From a virus: a stretch of 24,955 nt of DNA. Below the pieces are notes generated by a model, which made no database searches, was not told where the DNA came from, and was given only the letters and a program-made list of their open reading frames with translations. Positions 17,901 through 24,955 of this stretch are shown here, piece after piece; the stretch's first letter is position 1, and each line of letters begins with the position of its first letter. The stretch is from positions 1 to 24,955 of the IMG/VR virus record IMGVR_UViG_3300008050_000292, one strand, 5' to 3'. A program made the translations under genes and the position numbers.

Positions 17901-19844
17901 TCCGCATCTAATCTCGTATCTTATTACAGAATGGGAGACCACCCAGATGACCCAGATGATGACCCATATAAAGGCTTGACGCTGAAAGATTCAAAAAGCG
18001 GATATCACCTATCTGTAAAAGGTGTCGGCTCTACTTACACGACTGCTATTCCTACATCTTTTAAAGTGCCAAATACAAACAAAAATATTCATTGTTTATG
18101 GCATAATGATAGAGAAGAAAGATCCGGAACAAACAGTCCGGACCGAGAGCAAATTAGAAAAGTATTGACGACACAAAAAGATGCTGTTGGGCCTAGTTTT
18201 GGAGACAATAGTCAAAACATTTATACTGGTGGCACTTATGCTTTGAGAAGATTTGCAAATCCTTATAAGTTTAGTGCCGAAGAGCAAAGAACCATACATG
18301 GCGGAACAAACTATGCGACACCAAAAGATCGCGATTTCATAAAGCCACTTGTAGCACCCCACGGAACTACTTCTGATGGTGCCCCACAGAATGTCGTTGT
18401 TTTAGGTGTGGGAACAGGTCAAGGACTAATAGATCCCTCTCCTTGCGAAGACGTTGAGCTTGGCCCAACAGAGAAGGAGAAATATAATTCAGTTGCGATC
18501 GTAGGTGTTTATTCTAATTTCGACGGGTCTGCTCCTGCTTCTGGATCAAGTGTATATGCTACACCAGAATTTGCGTATAACATAAAAGGCGAAAAGATCT
18601 TTCCTTTCAACCTAATCAAAGGTACTAACGATAGTGGCTATAATTCAACAATCCACAATCTTTATGAAAAAGATGCAATTCTAACCAACCTACATTCAGA
18701 TACAACTGACTATACCAACGAAATACCAATTCAAGGCCCATTTACAAATCAATGGGTTGGTGGAAGACAATCCAGACATGTTGGCATTAATTTAGGAACA
18801 GACGGAGCCACTTCGAGACCTGAAGAGTGGAGAATTTTAGTTGGAGAGCATGAGTCACTAGATGTCGTTGACGGTGCTCTGGGCTTTACTGGTCCTGATT
18901 ACGGAGGACCATATCCCGATGCCACCCGCCCATGGGCTATTCGTTATCGTGACACCCGTGCAAAAAGACCGGTCAATGTTGCAAATGTTAGTGGATCACA
19001 ATACAATTTAGGAAACTACCAGAGAAACTATGAAGTAATAAATGTGGTAGGTAGAAAAGAAAACAATAGAATCTTCCGAATCAGTGGCTCAATAAGAAAT
19101 TATTTAGCAACAGACATTTCAGTATTACCAGAAACTACAAACCAAATAGGGTTATTGGGCATAGATTCCTCAACCAACGGAAACACACAGCTTAATTTCG
19201 AAGGGACAAATAGGATTTCCGATGGGGTGAAACAACAGTCTGATTGGGAAAACAATTCTGCTGGCAATGAAACCGTGATTGTAAGTCGCTTCTCTGCTCC
19301 CGGCGGTATTGAAACCGGCCCTGCTTATATGGATGTATATTCAAAAGAATACTCCCCCTATAACTCTTTGAACTATAGAAACTATACTGTTATTGGACGA
19401 GCAGACACTGGATCTGCTGGAAACAGTGGAGAATCTGGTACAATCAGAGTTAATTCGCATGCTGACCGACGAGAGGGCTTGAATCATCTTCATGCAAGGC
19501 ATTCTGGTAAGTTTGGTATTGATTCACTACATGGAGCGGTTTCCGCAACAGACTATGTGGTCGAACCATCGTTTCACAAAATACATAGAAATACAGCATT
19601 ACGACCAATCAGTGGATCATCTGCAATAGATGAAATTCATGACAACTTCTTTATTCAATCAGTTTTGCCACAATCTGACTACAATTATAGTTGGGTAACT
19701 TCTTCATTAGGAAGTAATTACTCTGTTAGAAGCGGAACACAAAAAGTCTTTGGATTTTGGCCTAAGAGCGGCATCTTATCCTCTTCAAGTGGATTTGATT
19801 CGGCCATTTCGTTTCCATCTGCATCACAAATATACGGGAGTTAA
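14937..19844 (+). CDS. Large tail/baseplate protein, gp7/gpI-like region with inserted LamG domain (1635 aa)
   Basis: The chain opens with the terminal strand of a LamG fold (Asp13-Glu-Phe-Arg-Phe-Trp18), then a Tyr51-Phe-Lys-Phe linker motif. Residues about 125-285 resemble the gp7/P2 gpI baseplate wedge region: Leu-Thr-Pro-Gln-Trp, a helix around a Phe-Asp-x-Leu-Tyr-Ala-Gln-Val core, and the typical Tyr248-Lys-Ser-Lys-Gly-Thr-x-Lys-Ser helix-turn followed by Leu-Leu-Arg-Cys-Phe-Gly-Ile. Residues 290-670 are beta-rich and Ser/Gly-rich. A helical stretch at about 670-760 precedes Tyr-Asn-Trp-Gln-Tyr-Gly-His near 799. A second LamG domain spans about 815-985. The C-terminal 580 residues carry many Gly-Ser-Gly turns and end in a Trp-Val-Thr-Ser-Ser-Leu-Gly-Ser motif. 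I infer a baseplate wedge protein enlarged by receptor-binding modules. T4 gp7 is 1032 residues. Confidence 0.7.
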   Translation: MAITLTIHSCSFDEFRFWNKKRTPEEIYRNYQSTIDGGASTDDYKTELSMYFKFNEGNTGTDSEDRVVLDYSGRISNAYWQDYSAGLRATGSSLTSERGDLIIRSSHPDVIALETEMQTSGSNHDANNNMYLYDLTPQWIRDEDEQNGKEFKKLVQIIGSYFDTLYAQVERLPELRDKGYTTSNNKAKPFANRLLSDKGFNVEDVLTNRSILEFFNSRDLNGNKYEKEITEIKNLIYLNIYNNLEHIYKSKGTEKSYRNLLRCFGIDDEIVKLNLYTDNATQYLVDKTKHTSQKTKHIDFSRPARFGATVYQQNFISGSKLERLEKNLALTAEVEVLVPVKPKQTDSSYFYTSFQSSSVFGLDAVDSSGVQYSGSNLHDNFQLYLVKDAVESTRAKWVLEQINHGTSTTSIVLTSSYYDEIYNNQRWNLAVRVYPEGYPFAGSYLTSSNPSYTLELYGVSHNLDEVLHEFNVSTTLLHETGSSLLSADKKAYVGARRTNWSGSVVTNSDVKIAATSIYFDKLNNKSIKQHNKDPMNYGHDKVFGNPTLFATNQSGVHIPAQDSLALHWDFQTVSTSDSSGEFVVEDYSSGSSTGRYGWLENVIKAEHKGTGDEFPVSSTAVVSNEFIFASKKELPEISFTSDTIKIMGDADTFLYEDEDVTDNIFSFEKSMYQSVSENMLNMFSTIVEYSNLFSKPIDRYRQDYKRLDHARQIFFERVTGDMDLDKFTEYFKWIDRSVSYFLEQLHPASAKFNAGLSDMVESHILERPKYQHRFPSIESKTITDSGVKGGIKGIAERRYNWQYGHAPDYKNEDYNAKAVSLASTCCLQYADRTVFTGSSGALSIGFWFKPANTTIGRVIIDFGNNLKISQNATNKIVATIVTSGGVSVGTTTANPVTTDAFILISWDHADPTNGDVNIYIRGSVEEDMAYSAGATAFRALDAGSLQIGSAAVDGDVFDEVSIWDKIMTAADATSIYNSGVAQNLLNHPSASNLVSYYRMGDHPDDPDDDPYKGLTLKDSKSGYHLSVKGVGSTYTTAIPTSFKVPNTNKNIHCLWHNDREERSGTNSPDREQIRKVLTTQKDAVGPSFGDNSQNIYTGGTYALRRFANPYKFSAEEQRTIHGGTNYATPKDRDFIKPLVAPHGTTSDGAPQNVVVLGVGTGQGLIDPSPCEDVELGPTEKEKYNSVAIVGVYSNFDGSAPASGSSVYATPEFAYNIKGEKIFPFNLIKGTNDSGYNSTIHNLYEKDAILTNLHSDTTDYTNEIPIQGPFTNQWVGGRQSRHVGINLGTDGATSRPEEWRILVGEHESLDVVDGALGFTGPDYGGPYPDATRPWAIRYRDTRAKRPVNVANVSGSQYNLGNYQRNYEVINVVGRKENNRIFRISGSIRNYLATDISVLPETTNQIGLLGIDSSTNGNTQLNFEGTNRISDGVKQQSDWENNSAGNETVIVSRFSAPGGIETGPAYMDVYSKEYSPYNSLNYRNYTVIGRADTGSAGNSGESGTIRVNSHADRREGLNHLHARHSGKFGIDSLHGAVSATDYVVEPSFHKIHRNTALRPISGSSAIDEIHDNFFIQSVLPQSDYNYSWVTSSLGSNYSVRSGTQKVFGFWPKSGILSSSSGFDSAISFPSASQIYGS
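17377..18080 (+). other. LamG domain-plus-linker cassette inserted in the gp7-like protein
   Basis: This covers codons about 814-1048 of the 1635-residue protein. It begins after Gly-His-Ala-Pro-Asp-Tyr-Lys-Asn-Glu-Asp and encodes a compact LamG fold: Leu-Gln-Tyr-Ala-Asp, Ser-Ile-Gly-Phe-Trp-Phe, Phe-Asp-Glu-Val-Ser-Ile-Trp and Ala-Thr-Ser-Ile-Tyr-Asn-Ser-Gly. A linker follows with Tyr996-Tyr-Arg-Met-Gly-Asp1001 and an Asp/Pro-rich loop. The host protein resumes at Cys-Leu-Trp-His-Asn-Asp-Arg-Glu-Glu-Arg, a stretch that in the related proteins I recall follows closely on the GHAP motif. The boundaries are approximate. Confidence 0.5.
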
Positions 19845-19846
19845 TA

Positions 19847-22800
19847 ATGCCAATTAATTTGGATTTAGTGGGACTGAATACACTTGTCAATGAGCCAATC
19901 ACTTCATCAACGAATACGATAGGTTACCAACCGCACGAACATATCGTTCGCCGCGCATTAGCAAATAAGTATGTAGACGATGGAGGTTCTGCCTCAGATT
20001 ACTACATAGCCAGTAAAGAAACTGGTTTTAGCGGATATACAACGACTGGTCCATTGTCAATTACATTTTGGGCAAAAATAGATTTAGACGAATCAGTGCG
20101 AAGCGAGCACAATTCACATGTATTATTGGCAACTGATGGGGCCAATAATTCATTAGCAATTGTCTTCCACCACACAGCACAAGACAGTGGCAATTATACT
20201 GGTGGTAAGATTATTTTTAGTGTTCTAGAAGGCTCAAATGTAAATCAATTTTATTGGACCTCACTTAGCACTTCTTGGAGTATACTGGGTTCACTAAACC
20301 ACTTTGCTTTAGTTTGGGATGGGGACAAAGATTCAAATCCTGTTCTCTATATTAACGGTGAACAAACTGTTGATTCACAATTTCTATTTTCGGTATCTAA
20401 TAGAAATATGACTACAAGCACGAGAAACAACATCGATCTATTGCGAGTTGGCGGGTCGGCCCAAGATGAAAATAATTTGCATGGCTCCATGTCTGAATTG
20501 GTTTTATGGAAGAAGCAACTTTCTTCTGCCGAAGCTAGATCGTTCTATAGAGAGCGAAGATTTGTTGACTACTCAATTTATTCATCCGATATTATAGACT
20601 ATTGGAAGTTAGGCGAAGATCTAGCGAGTACTTTTAAAATCGGAGACTCTGTTGCATTGAGTACCACAATTAGTTCCGCGATATCAAACAATGATCTAAC
20701 AACATCTGCCAACACAACAGTGGCCAAAGGTCTTGTCTTTGATTCTATTGTTAATTTGAATGTTGGAATTATAAATGCAGATGATTATCTGGTAGCACTC
20801 AACATACATCGAAATGGGTTGTATGGCTATCCCATATTCAAGCAGATAAGAGCAGGGCAAAATCCTCTTACAAGGTATCATAACAACAACTCTATCTTTT
20901 CGTATGTTTCGGAAGTTGGAGAGATCAAACAGAAATTTAATGGTTCTCAATTGATTCAAACCTATAGAGAAAAACGAGGAAGCTTATATCAAATAACCGA
21001 ATCTGTTGTCATTTCTTCAAATAAGCCAATCATGCTCGTAGGATCCGTACAAAGAGGTGATGATGATAATGGAGAATTGGACAGAGTAGAGATTCTAACA
21101 TCTTTCAATAATGAAAACCAATACTTTGCAAATGAACAGGCCAACAGACATCATGGCATCATTTACGATGTAGTAGAAGGATACGATGAGCTAAGCGACA
21201 TTTATTTAGATGGTGGATTAGACGGAGACAATTCTCCTTTAGATCAATTTGAATTGTTGAAATATTCACAAACAATTTATCCAAAAGCCGGAAACAGTTA
21301 TCTGAACGAAGTAAGGGGTCGCCCTAACTTTGAATCTGGCTATTGGAGAGATCTCCGAACCAATAGAAATGAAACAGGGGCAATAGATAACGGCTTTGGC
21401 TTTACAATTCCATCACAATCTGTGTGGGTATTAGACACAGAAGATAATTGGGCTGCAAGAACCCTATCTGCCTCTGTTGGTTCATTTACAGCATCAATTG
21501 GATGCGATTTTGATTTTAACACATCCTCGGGTTCTGCCGGTGGTTTCGAGTTCGGAGCAGCAGAGATCTCTTTCTTTGCTTATGATGCCGATGGTAATGA
21601 TCCCGGTGTTATTTCGGATTACACCACAGCACAAGTTGGTGACATCGTCGGTTATAGAATAACTGCCGAGAAGTATTCATTGAACTCGGTTGATGGTACC
21701 GCAAGATTCTGGAATGCATGGTCTAATGCAATGGATGCTGGTAACTTTAGAGTTGATCCATATACTGCGAATTACATCACAAGATCTGCATACACATCGA
21801 CTGGCAATGATGATTCTGATCCGTTTTACCTACAAGTCAATTCATCTACATTTAATGAAGCAACTTGGAAATCAGAATTTGATAATCTTTATCTTCACTT
21901 TTGGGCAAAGGACATTTCTTCAACAACAGAAGGGTATCTTTATCGTGAAGTGGACTCAACACAAATCAACAGAAGATCAGTGTATTTCAGTGGCTCTACA
22001 ATAGAGGTATTACATTCCACCGTATTTAATAATCAATTTGAAGATGGAGCAACATCTATTCACACCGGCTCAACGAAAGCACTTGGTGCCGTAGCCATAT
22101 CACATGATTTAGATGCAGAGTCCACCTCTAGGGGTCAAGAGTGGAATAACCACATAATAAAGTTATCTAGTAACTCTGGATCTATAAGTCAAACAAGTGA
22201 TATAAACTTTAAATTGAATGGCAATTTGAGATTTAGTCCGAACTGGAGTGCGACTTCTATAAGCGACACACTAAACTTTTACACTGCCAACAAGACCGCA
22301 ACAACTTTATTTACAAGTACAACAGCACAAGGCAAAAACACCAATGATAGTTTCACCAACGGATCGGGACCGTACAATCTTTCTATGGGATCAGCAGATA
22401 GGCTTATAACATTTTTTCTCAAAGTAATCGGAACCACAACCCAAACTATTTTCAAGTTCTATACCAACTCTAACAATTTCATATTTGGTCAAATTAGTGG
22501 AACAACCTTGACAATCTCTATTTTTAGCACTTCTAGCGGATCGCTCAAAACTAGAGTCTATACATATGATGTTTCCGATCATATAGGAACTCTCACCAAA
22601 TACATAATTTTTGATGAGACCGCTGCAGGACAGTATGTCCCATTGAAGCTTTATGCCTACACCACCAGCGGACTGGTTGAAATAGCAGGCAGCGAAGCTT
22701 ACTCAGACCCTCTTCCTAGAGCCGCTCTTGCTACCACTTTTCAACAATACAGCTTGTATTCAATTGATTCCGATTCGTACGGAGGAGGGCAAATCCTAGC

Positions 22801-24955
22801 AGATTTCGCAATTATAACGGGCTCCGCCTTTACAGAAGCACATCTCAATTTATTGGCAAATTCTGGTTCGACAATAGACCTTACAAGTTCTTATTGGACA
22901 GGCCCAGATCCTGTCGCATGGTGGAGATTAGGCAATGGATCCAGCGATCCAGCAAACTATGATGGAAATGATGGTTCAAAAGATATTTTGCATGATTATG
23001 CTGGGTATGCTGGTGGTCCTTATCACATTACGGCATCAGTCGGTTTTACCACCACTGCTAATACAGGCCCTCCAAGAAACCTCACAGACCGCATCGGTTA
23101 TCACACATCTTCCGTATCCGAAGTATTTGTTATGTGTGCGACCTCAAGCACCAACAATGTAGCAACAGATTACTTTAAGAACGGAAACATCGCAGAATTA
23201 GCACTGTTTTCTGGCTCAACAAGCTTCAATAGTTCTGAATTAGCAGTGTCTCCAAAGTATTGTTATGTGGATCTCACAAGCTCAGCAGTGACAGGACAAA
23301 CAGCATCACTGTGGTATGCTTTCAGTGGTTCTTCAGATTTCTTCGCAGCAACAAGCAGTGTTGTCGCAAACATAGGAACAGGACTATCAGCAACCTACAC
23401 ACTGTCATCATCTTATACCAGCACTTCTCCATCCGGATCCAAGACACAAGGCTTGGTCACTGGTGGTTCCGCCGTATTTACATTCAAAGCCAACCAACCG
23501 CTACAAGGACAAGGAACCAATCAGGCCCTGCCCGGAAGCGGTATACTAAACTTTGTTTCTTCTGCTGTTGCTGGTGATGCTTTATCTGATACATTTTTCT
23601 TAGGAGCGACCTACAATGCTTCCGGAAGTCCCGGAATACTTCAAAATTCCTATAATTCATTCAATGCCGAAGTGCTTGACACTACTTTAAACTTGGATGA
23701 TCAGCTCTATGCCGCACCTTCATATACTCGGAGACATTCGTTGAAGATTTCAAGTTCATTTGGAAATCCATTTGGAATCAACCCACAGATAGGTGCCACA
23801 AGAAACCTTTTAGAATTTGAATTATTCCAAGGAACCGCTTTTTGGGATGTCCCGACACAATCAGGTAGAAATCCGTTTTATGATTCTTATGATGCTTATG
23901 CTGAAAACATTAGGCTTTTTGCAAAAGACCATACGGTGGTACCGGAATTTAAGATCTCAAATCATATAGATAGATATTTGAATTCCGGAGATACTGATTT
24001 TGGCGCCAACGATCTCCCGCTTCTGGAAATCACCGGCGGTAAATCTGGTGCCTCTAATTCCGATGAAGCAGAATTCTTCGAGGTTTATTCAACTACGGAC
24101 TTTTTGAAGAACTTTGAAATCATACAAGACGATCATAAGGGTTTTGTCGACCCATTGGCACTTACACTTAAGTGCAAAGCGGTCAAGAAGCTGCTACCTT
24201 ATGAAGGCTTTTATCCGGCACAGAGAACAGTTGATATTGCAAAACAGTTTTACGATTCATACGGACAACACTTAAACTTCAGCTCTTCCTTTGCCGACGG
24301 CACAGGTGCCGACTATGCAACACAGTTCCTTCTTCAACCTCTATTTTCTCCCGGAATCTTGTTCAATTCAATCAAATCTGGGATAGCATGTGATTATCCA
24401 ATGATGACAGGATCATTCACCACTTCATCAATAGAGCTAGATGGTAACACCACCGGATCTTATTACATCAATGAACAATTCCACAGAAGAGTGCCATTTG
24501 AAGCCCTCCTAGAACCAGAAAAACACCTAGCCAATTTTACCATGGGGTCGCAAGAACCAGATCCTAGGGGTTCTGTTGACGCCACTGTTAATTGGAGCGG
24601 CCAAGGCGATCAGAAATACAGATTAATGATTTCAAACTTTTTATCTGAGGTCGGAGGTTTCTTTTTAGAAAATGAAAATTATACAACAATAGCCTCGCTC
24701 CCACAAGCCGATCCAAACTTCGGAAATGCAGAAGCAGGGAAGGCATACATGATGAGAATATCACTATACCGATCCACACAAGGGCCCAAAGATGTTTGGA
24801 CAACAGATCCAGCAAAATCTTATTATTCACCATCACCATCAGATCGGTTCGGTCTACCGCAAGACACAGGAAGCATAAACGAAACCATCACAATGTATTC
24901 TAGGCCAAGCGGATTTGGCCCACCACAAAGACTCCATCTGTCCGGTGCATCGGGC
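19847..24955 (+). CDS. Giant multi-LamG tail/baseplate protein, partial at the window edge (at least 1703 aa)
   Basis: The frame opened by ATG at 19847 has no stop through the last base, giving 1703 codons and a missing 3' end. GGGAG at 19836-19840 with six-base spacing supports the start, which is two bases after the previous stop. Residues about 43-233 are a LamG domain with Ile-Thr-Phe-Trp-Ala-Lys, Phe-Ala-Leu-Val-Trp-Asp-Gly, Tyr-Ile-Asn-Gly and Met-Ser-Glu-Leu-Val-Leu-Trp, followed by a Tyr-Trp253-Lys-Leu-Gly linker. Further LamG-like units lie at about 840-1010 (linker Trp1025-Trp-Arg-Leu-Gly) and, degenerate, near 1110-1160. Residues about 1290-1600 carry a different conserved-looking region (Asn-Pro-Phe-Tyr-Asp-Ser-Tyr-Asp and Pro-Glu-Phe-Lys-Ile-Ser), which I recall from other large phage tail proteins. 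It is probably a host-recognition or baseplate-rim component working with the preceding gene product. Confidence 0.72.
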   Translation, partial: MPINLDLVGLNTLVNEPITSSTNTIGYQPHEHIVRRALANKYVDDGGSASDYYIASKETGFSGYTTTGPLSITFWAKIDLDESVRSEHNSHVLLATDGANNSLAIVFHHTAQDSGNYTGGKIIFSVLEGSNVNQFYWTSLSTSWSILGSLNHFALVWDGDKDSNPVLYINGEQTVDSQFLFSVSNRNMTTSTRNNIDLLRVGGSAQDENNLHGSMSELVLWKKQLSSAEARSFYRERRFVDYSIYSSDIIDYWKLGEDLASTFKIGDSVALSTTISSAISNNDLTTSANTTVAKGLVFDSIVNLNVGIINADDYLVALNIHRNGLYGYPIFKQIRAGQNPLTRYHNNNSIFSYVSEVGEIKQKFNGSQLIQTYREKRGSLYQITESVVISSNKPIMLVGSVQRGDDDNGELDRVEILTSFNNENQYFANEQANRHHGIIYDVVEGYDELSDIYLDGGLDGDNSPLDQFELLKYSQTIYPKAGNSYLNEVRGRPNFESGYWRDLRTNRNETGAIDNGFGFTIPSQSVWVLDTEDNWAARTLSASVGSFTASIGCDFDFNTSSGSAGGFEFGAAEISFFAYDADGNDPGVISDYTTAQVGDIVGYRITAEKYSLNSVDGTARFWNAWSNAMDAGNFRVDPYTANYITRSAYTSTGNDDSDPFYLQVNSSTFNEATWKSEFDNLYLHFWAKDISSTTEGYLYREVDSTQINRRSVYFSGSTIEVLHSTVFNNQFEDGATSIHTGSTKALGAVAISHDLDAESTSRGQEWNNHIIKLSSNSGSISQTSDINFKLNGNLRFSPNWSATSISDTLNFYTANKTATTLFTSTTAQGKNTNDSFTNGSGPYNLSMGSADRLITFFLKVIGTTTQTIFKFYTNSNNFIFGQISGTTLTISIFSTSSGSLKTRVYTYDVSDHIGTLTKYIIFDETAAGQYVPLKLYAYTTSGLVEIAGSEAYSDPLPRAALATTFQQYSLYSIDSDSYGGGQILADFAIITGSAFTEAHLNLLANSGSTIDLTSSYWTGPDPVAWWRLGNGSSDPANYDGNDGSKDILHDYAGYAGGPYHITASVGFTTTANTGPPRNLTDRIGYHTSSVSEVFVMCATSSTNNVATDYFKNGNIAELALFSGSTSFNSSELAVSPKYCYVDLTSSAVTGQTASLWYAFSGSSDFFAATSSVVANIGTGLSATYTLSSSYTSTSPSGSKTQGLVTGGSAVFTFKANQPLQGQGTNQALPGSGILNFVSSAVAGDALSDTFFLGATYNASGSPGILQNSYNSFNAEVLDTTLNLDDQLYAAPSYTRRHSLKISSSFGNPFGINPQIGATRNLLEFELFQGTAFWDVPTQSGRNPFYDSYDAYAENIRLFAKDHTVVPEFKISNHIDRYLNSGDTDFGANDLPLLEITGGKSGASNSDEAEFFEVYSTTDFLKNFEIIQDDHKGFVDPLALTLKCKAVKKLLPYEGFYPAQRTVDIAKQFYDSYGQHLNFSSSFADGTGADYATQFLLQPLFSPGILFNSIKSGIACDYPMMTGSFTTSSIELDGNTTGSYYINEQFHRRVPFEALLEPEKHLANFTMGSQEPDPRGSVDATVNWSGQGDQKYRLMISNFLSEVGGFFLENENYTTIASLPQADPNFGNAEAGKAYMMRISLYRSTQGPKDVWTTDPAKSYYSPSPSDRFGLPQDTGSINETITMYSRPSGFGPPQRLHLSGASG

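Noticed and set aside
21477-23577. Several short + strand ORFs in 21477-23577
   Set aside because: They lie in other frames of the long open frame starting at 19847, lack ribosome binding sites and have low-complexity translations.
294-24839. Minus-strand ORFs of 60-161 codons scattered through the window
   Set aside because: All lie opposite well-supported + strand genes and show no recognisable family, consistent with chance ORFs in Ser/Leu-rich antisense frames.
1-24955. Exact T4 late promoters (TATAAATA), tRNA genes, CRISPR repeats or mobile elements
   Set aside because: None was seen by eye on either strand. The window is nearly gap-free coding sequence, although a manual scan cannot exclude every short motif.

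Overview
The window looks like part of the late structural region of a tailed phage with a contractile, T4-like tail. It is most likely a marine or aquatic myovirus related to the T4-like cyanophages and pelagiphages. The evidence is a gp55-type late sigma factor, a gp25-type baseplate wedge protein, a gp6-type wedge protein and a gp7/P2 gpI-like region, all in one order and on one strand. The DNA is AT-rich. The window is almost entirely coding on the + strand. Genes overlap or are separated by a few bases, and the longest gap is 46 nt (10751-10796). I see no tRNA, CRISPR array, IS element or integrase. No stretch longer than 300 bases lacks a gene.

Bases 4-1761 hold five small genes: a conserved small protein, an FmdB-like zinc ribbon, a single-pass membrane protein, the late sigma factor and a helical unknown. 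Bases 1761-3897 hold a candidate central-spike pair. The first protein combines a likely OB-fold region with an M15-type zinc peptidase that retains its zinc ligands and catalytic Glu. The second is a beta-rich protein with an HxH motif. Bases 3906-10364 encode a 2152-residue protein that I cannot assign to any family. It sits between the spike genes and gp25, so a baseplate or hub role is likely by position only.

Bases 10367-12596 encode the gp25-like and gp6-like wedge proteins. From 12593 to the right end the genes encode very large, Ser/Gly/Thr-rich tail proteins with carbohydrate-binding-type folds. These are a DNRLRE-domain protein, a short ORF carrying most of a LamG (concanavalin-like) domain, a 1635-residue gp7/gpI-like protein with a second LamG domain inside it, and a protein of at least 1703 residues with further LamG-like units that runs off the window.

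Taken together, late transcription by the sigma factor would express a tightly coupled operon that builds the spike, hub and baseplate and then attaches host-recognition domains to the baseplate. The most unusual points are: (i) a LamG domain apparently cut by two in-frame TAA codons, with a Shine-Dalgarno and restart ATG at the break; (ii) repeated LamG-plus-linker modules spread across adjacent giant genes; (iii) replacement of the T4 tail lysozyme by an M15-like peptidase; and (iv) the unassigned 2152-residue protein.
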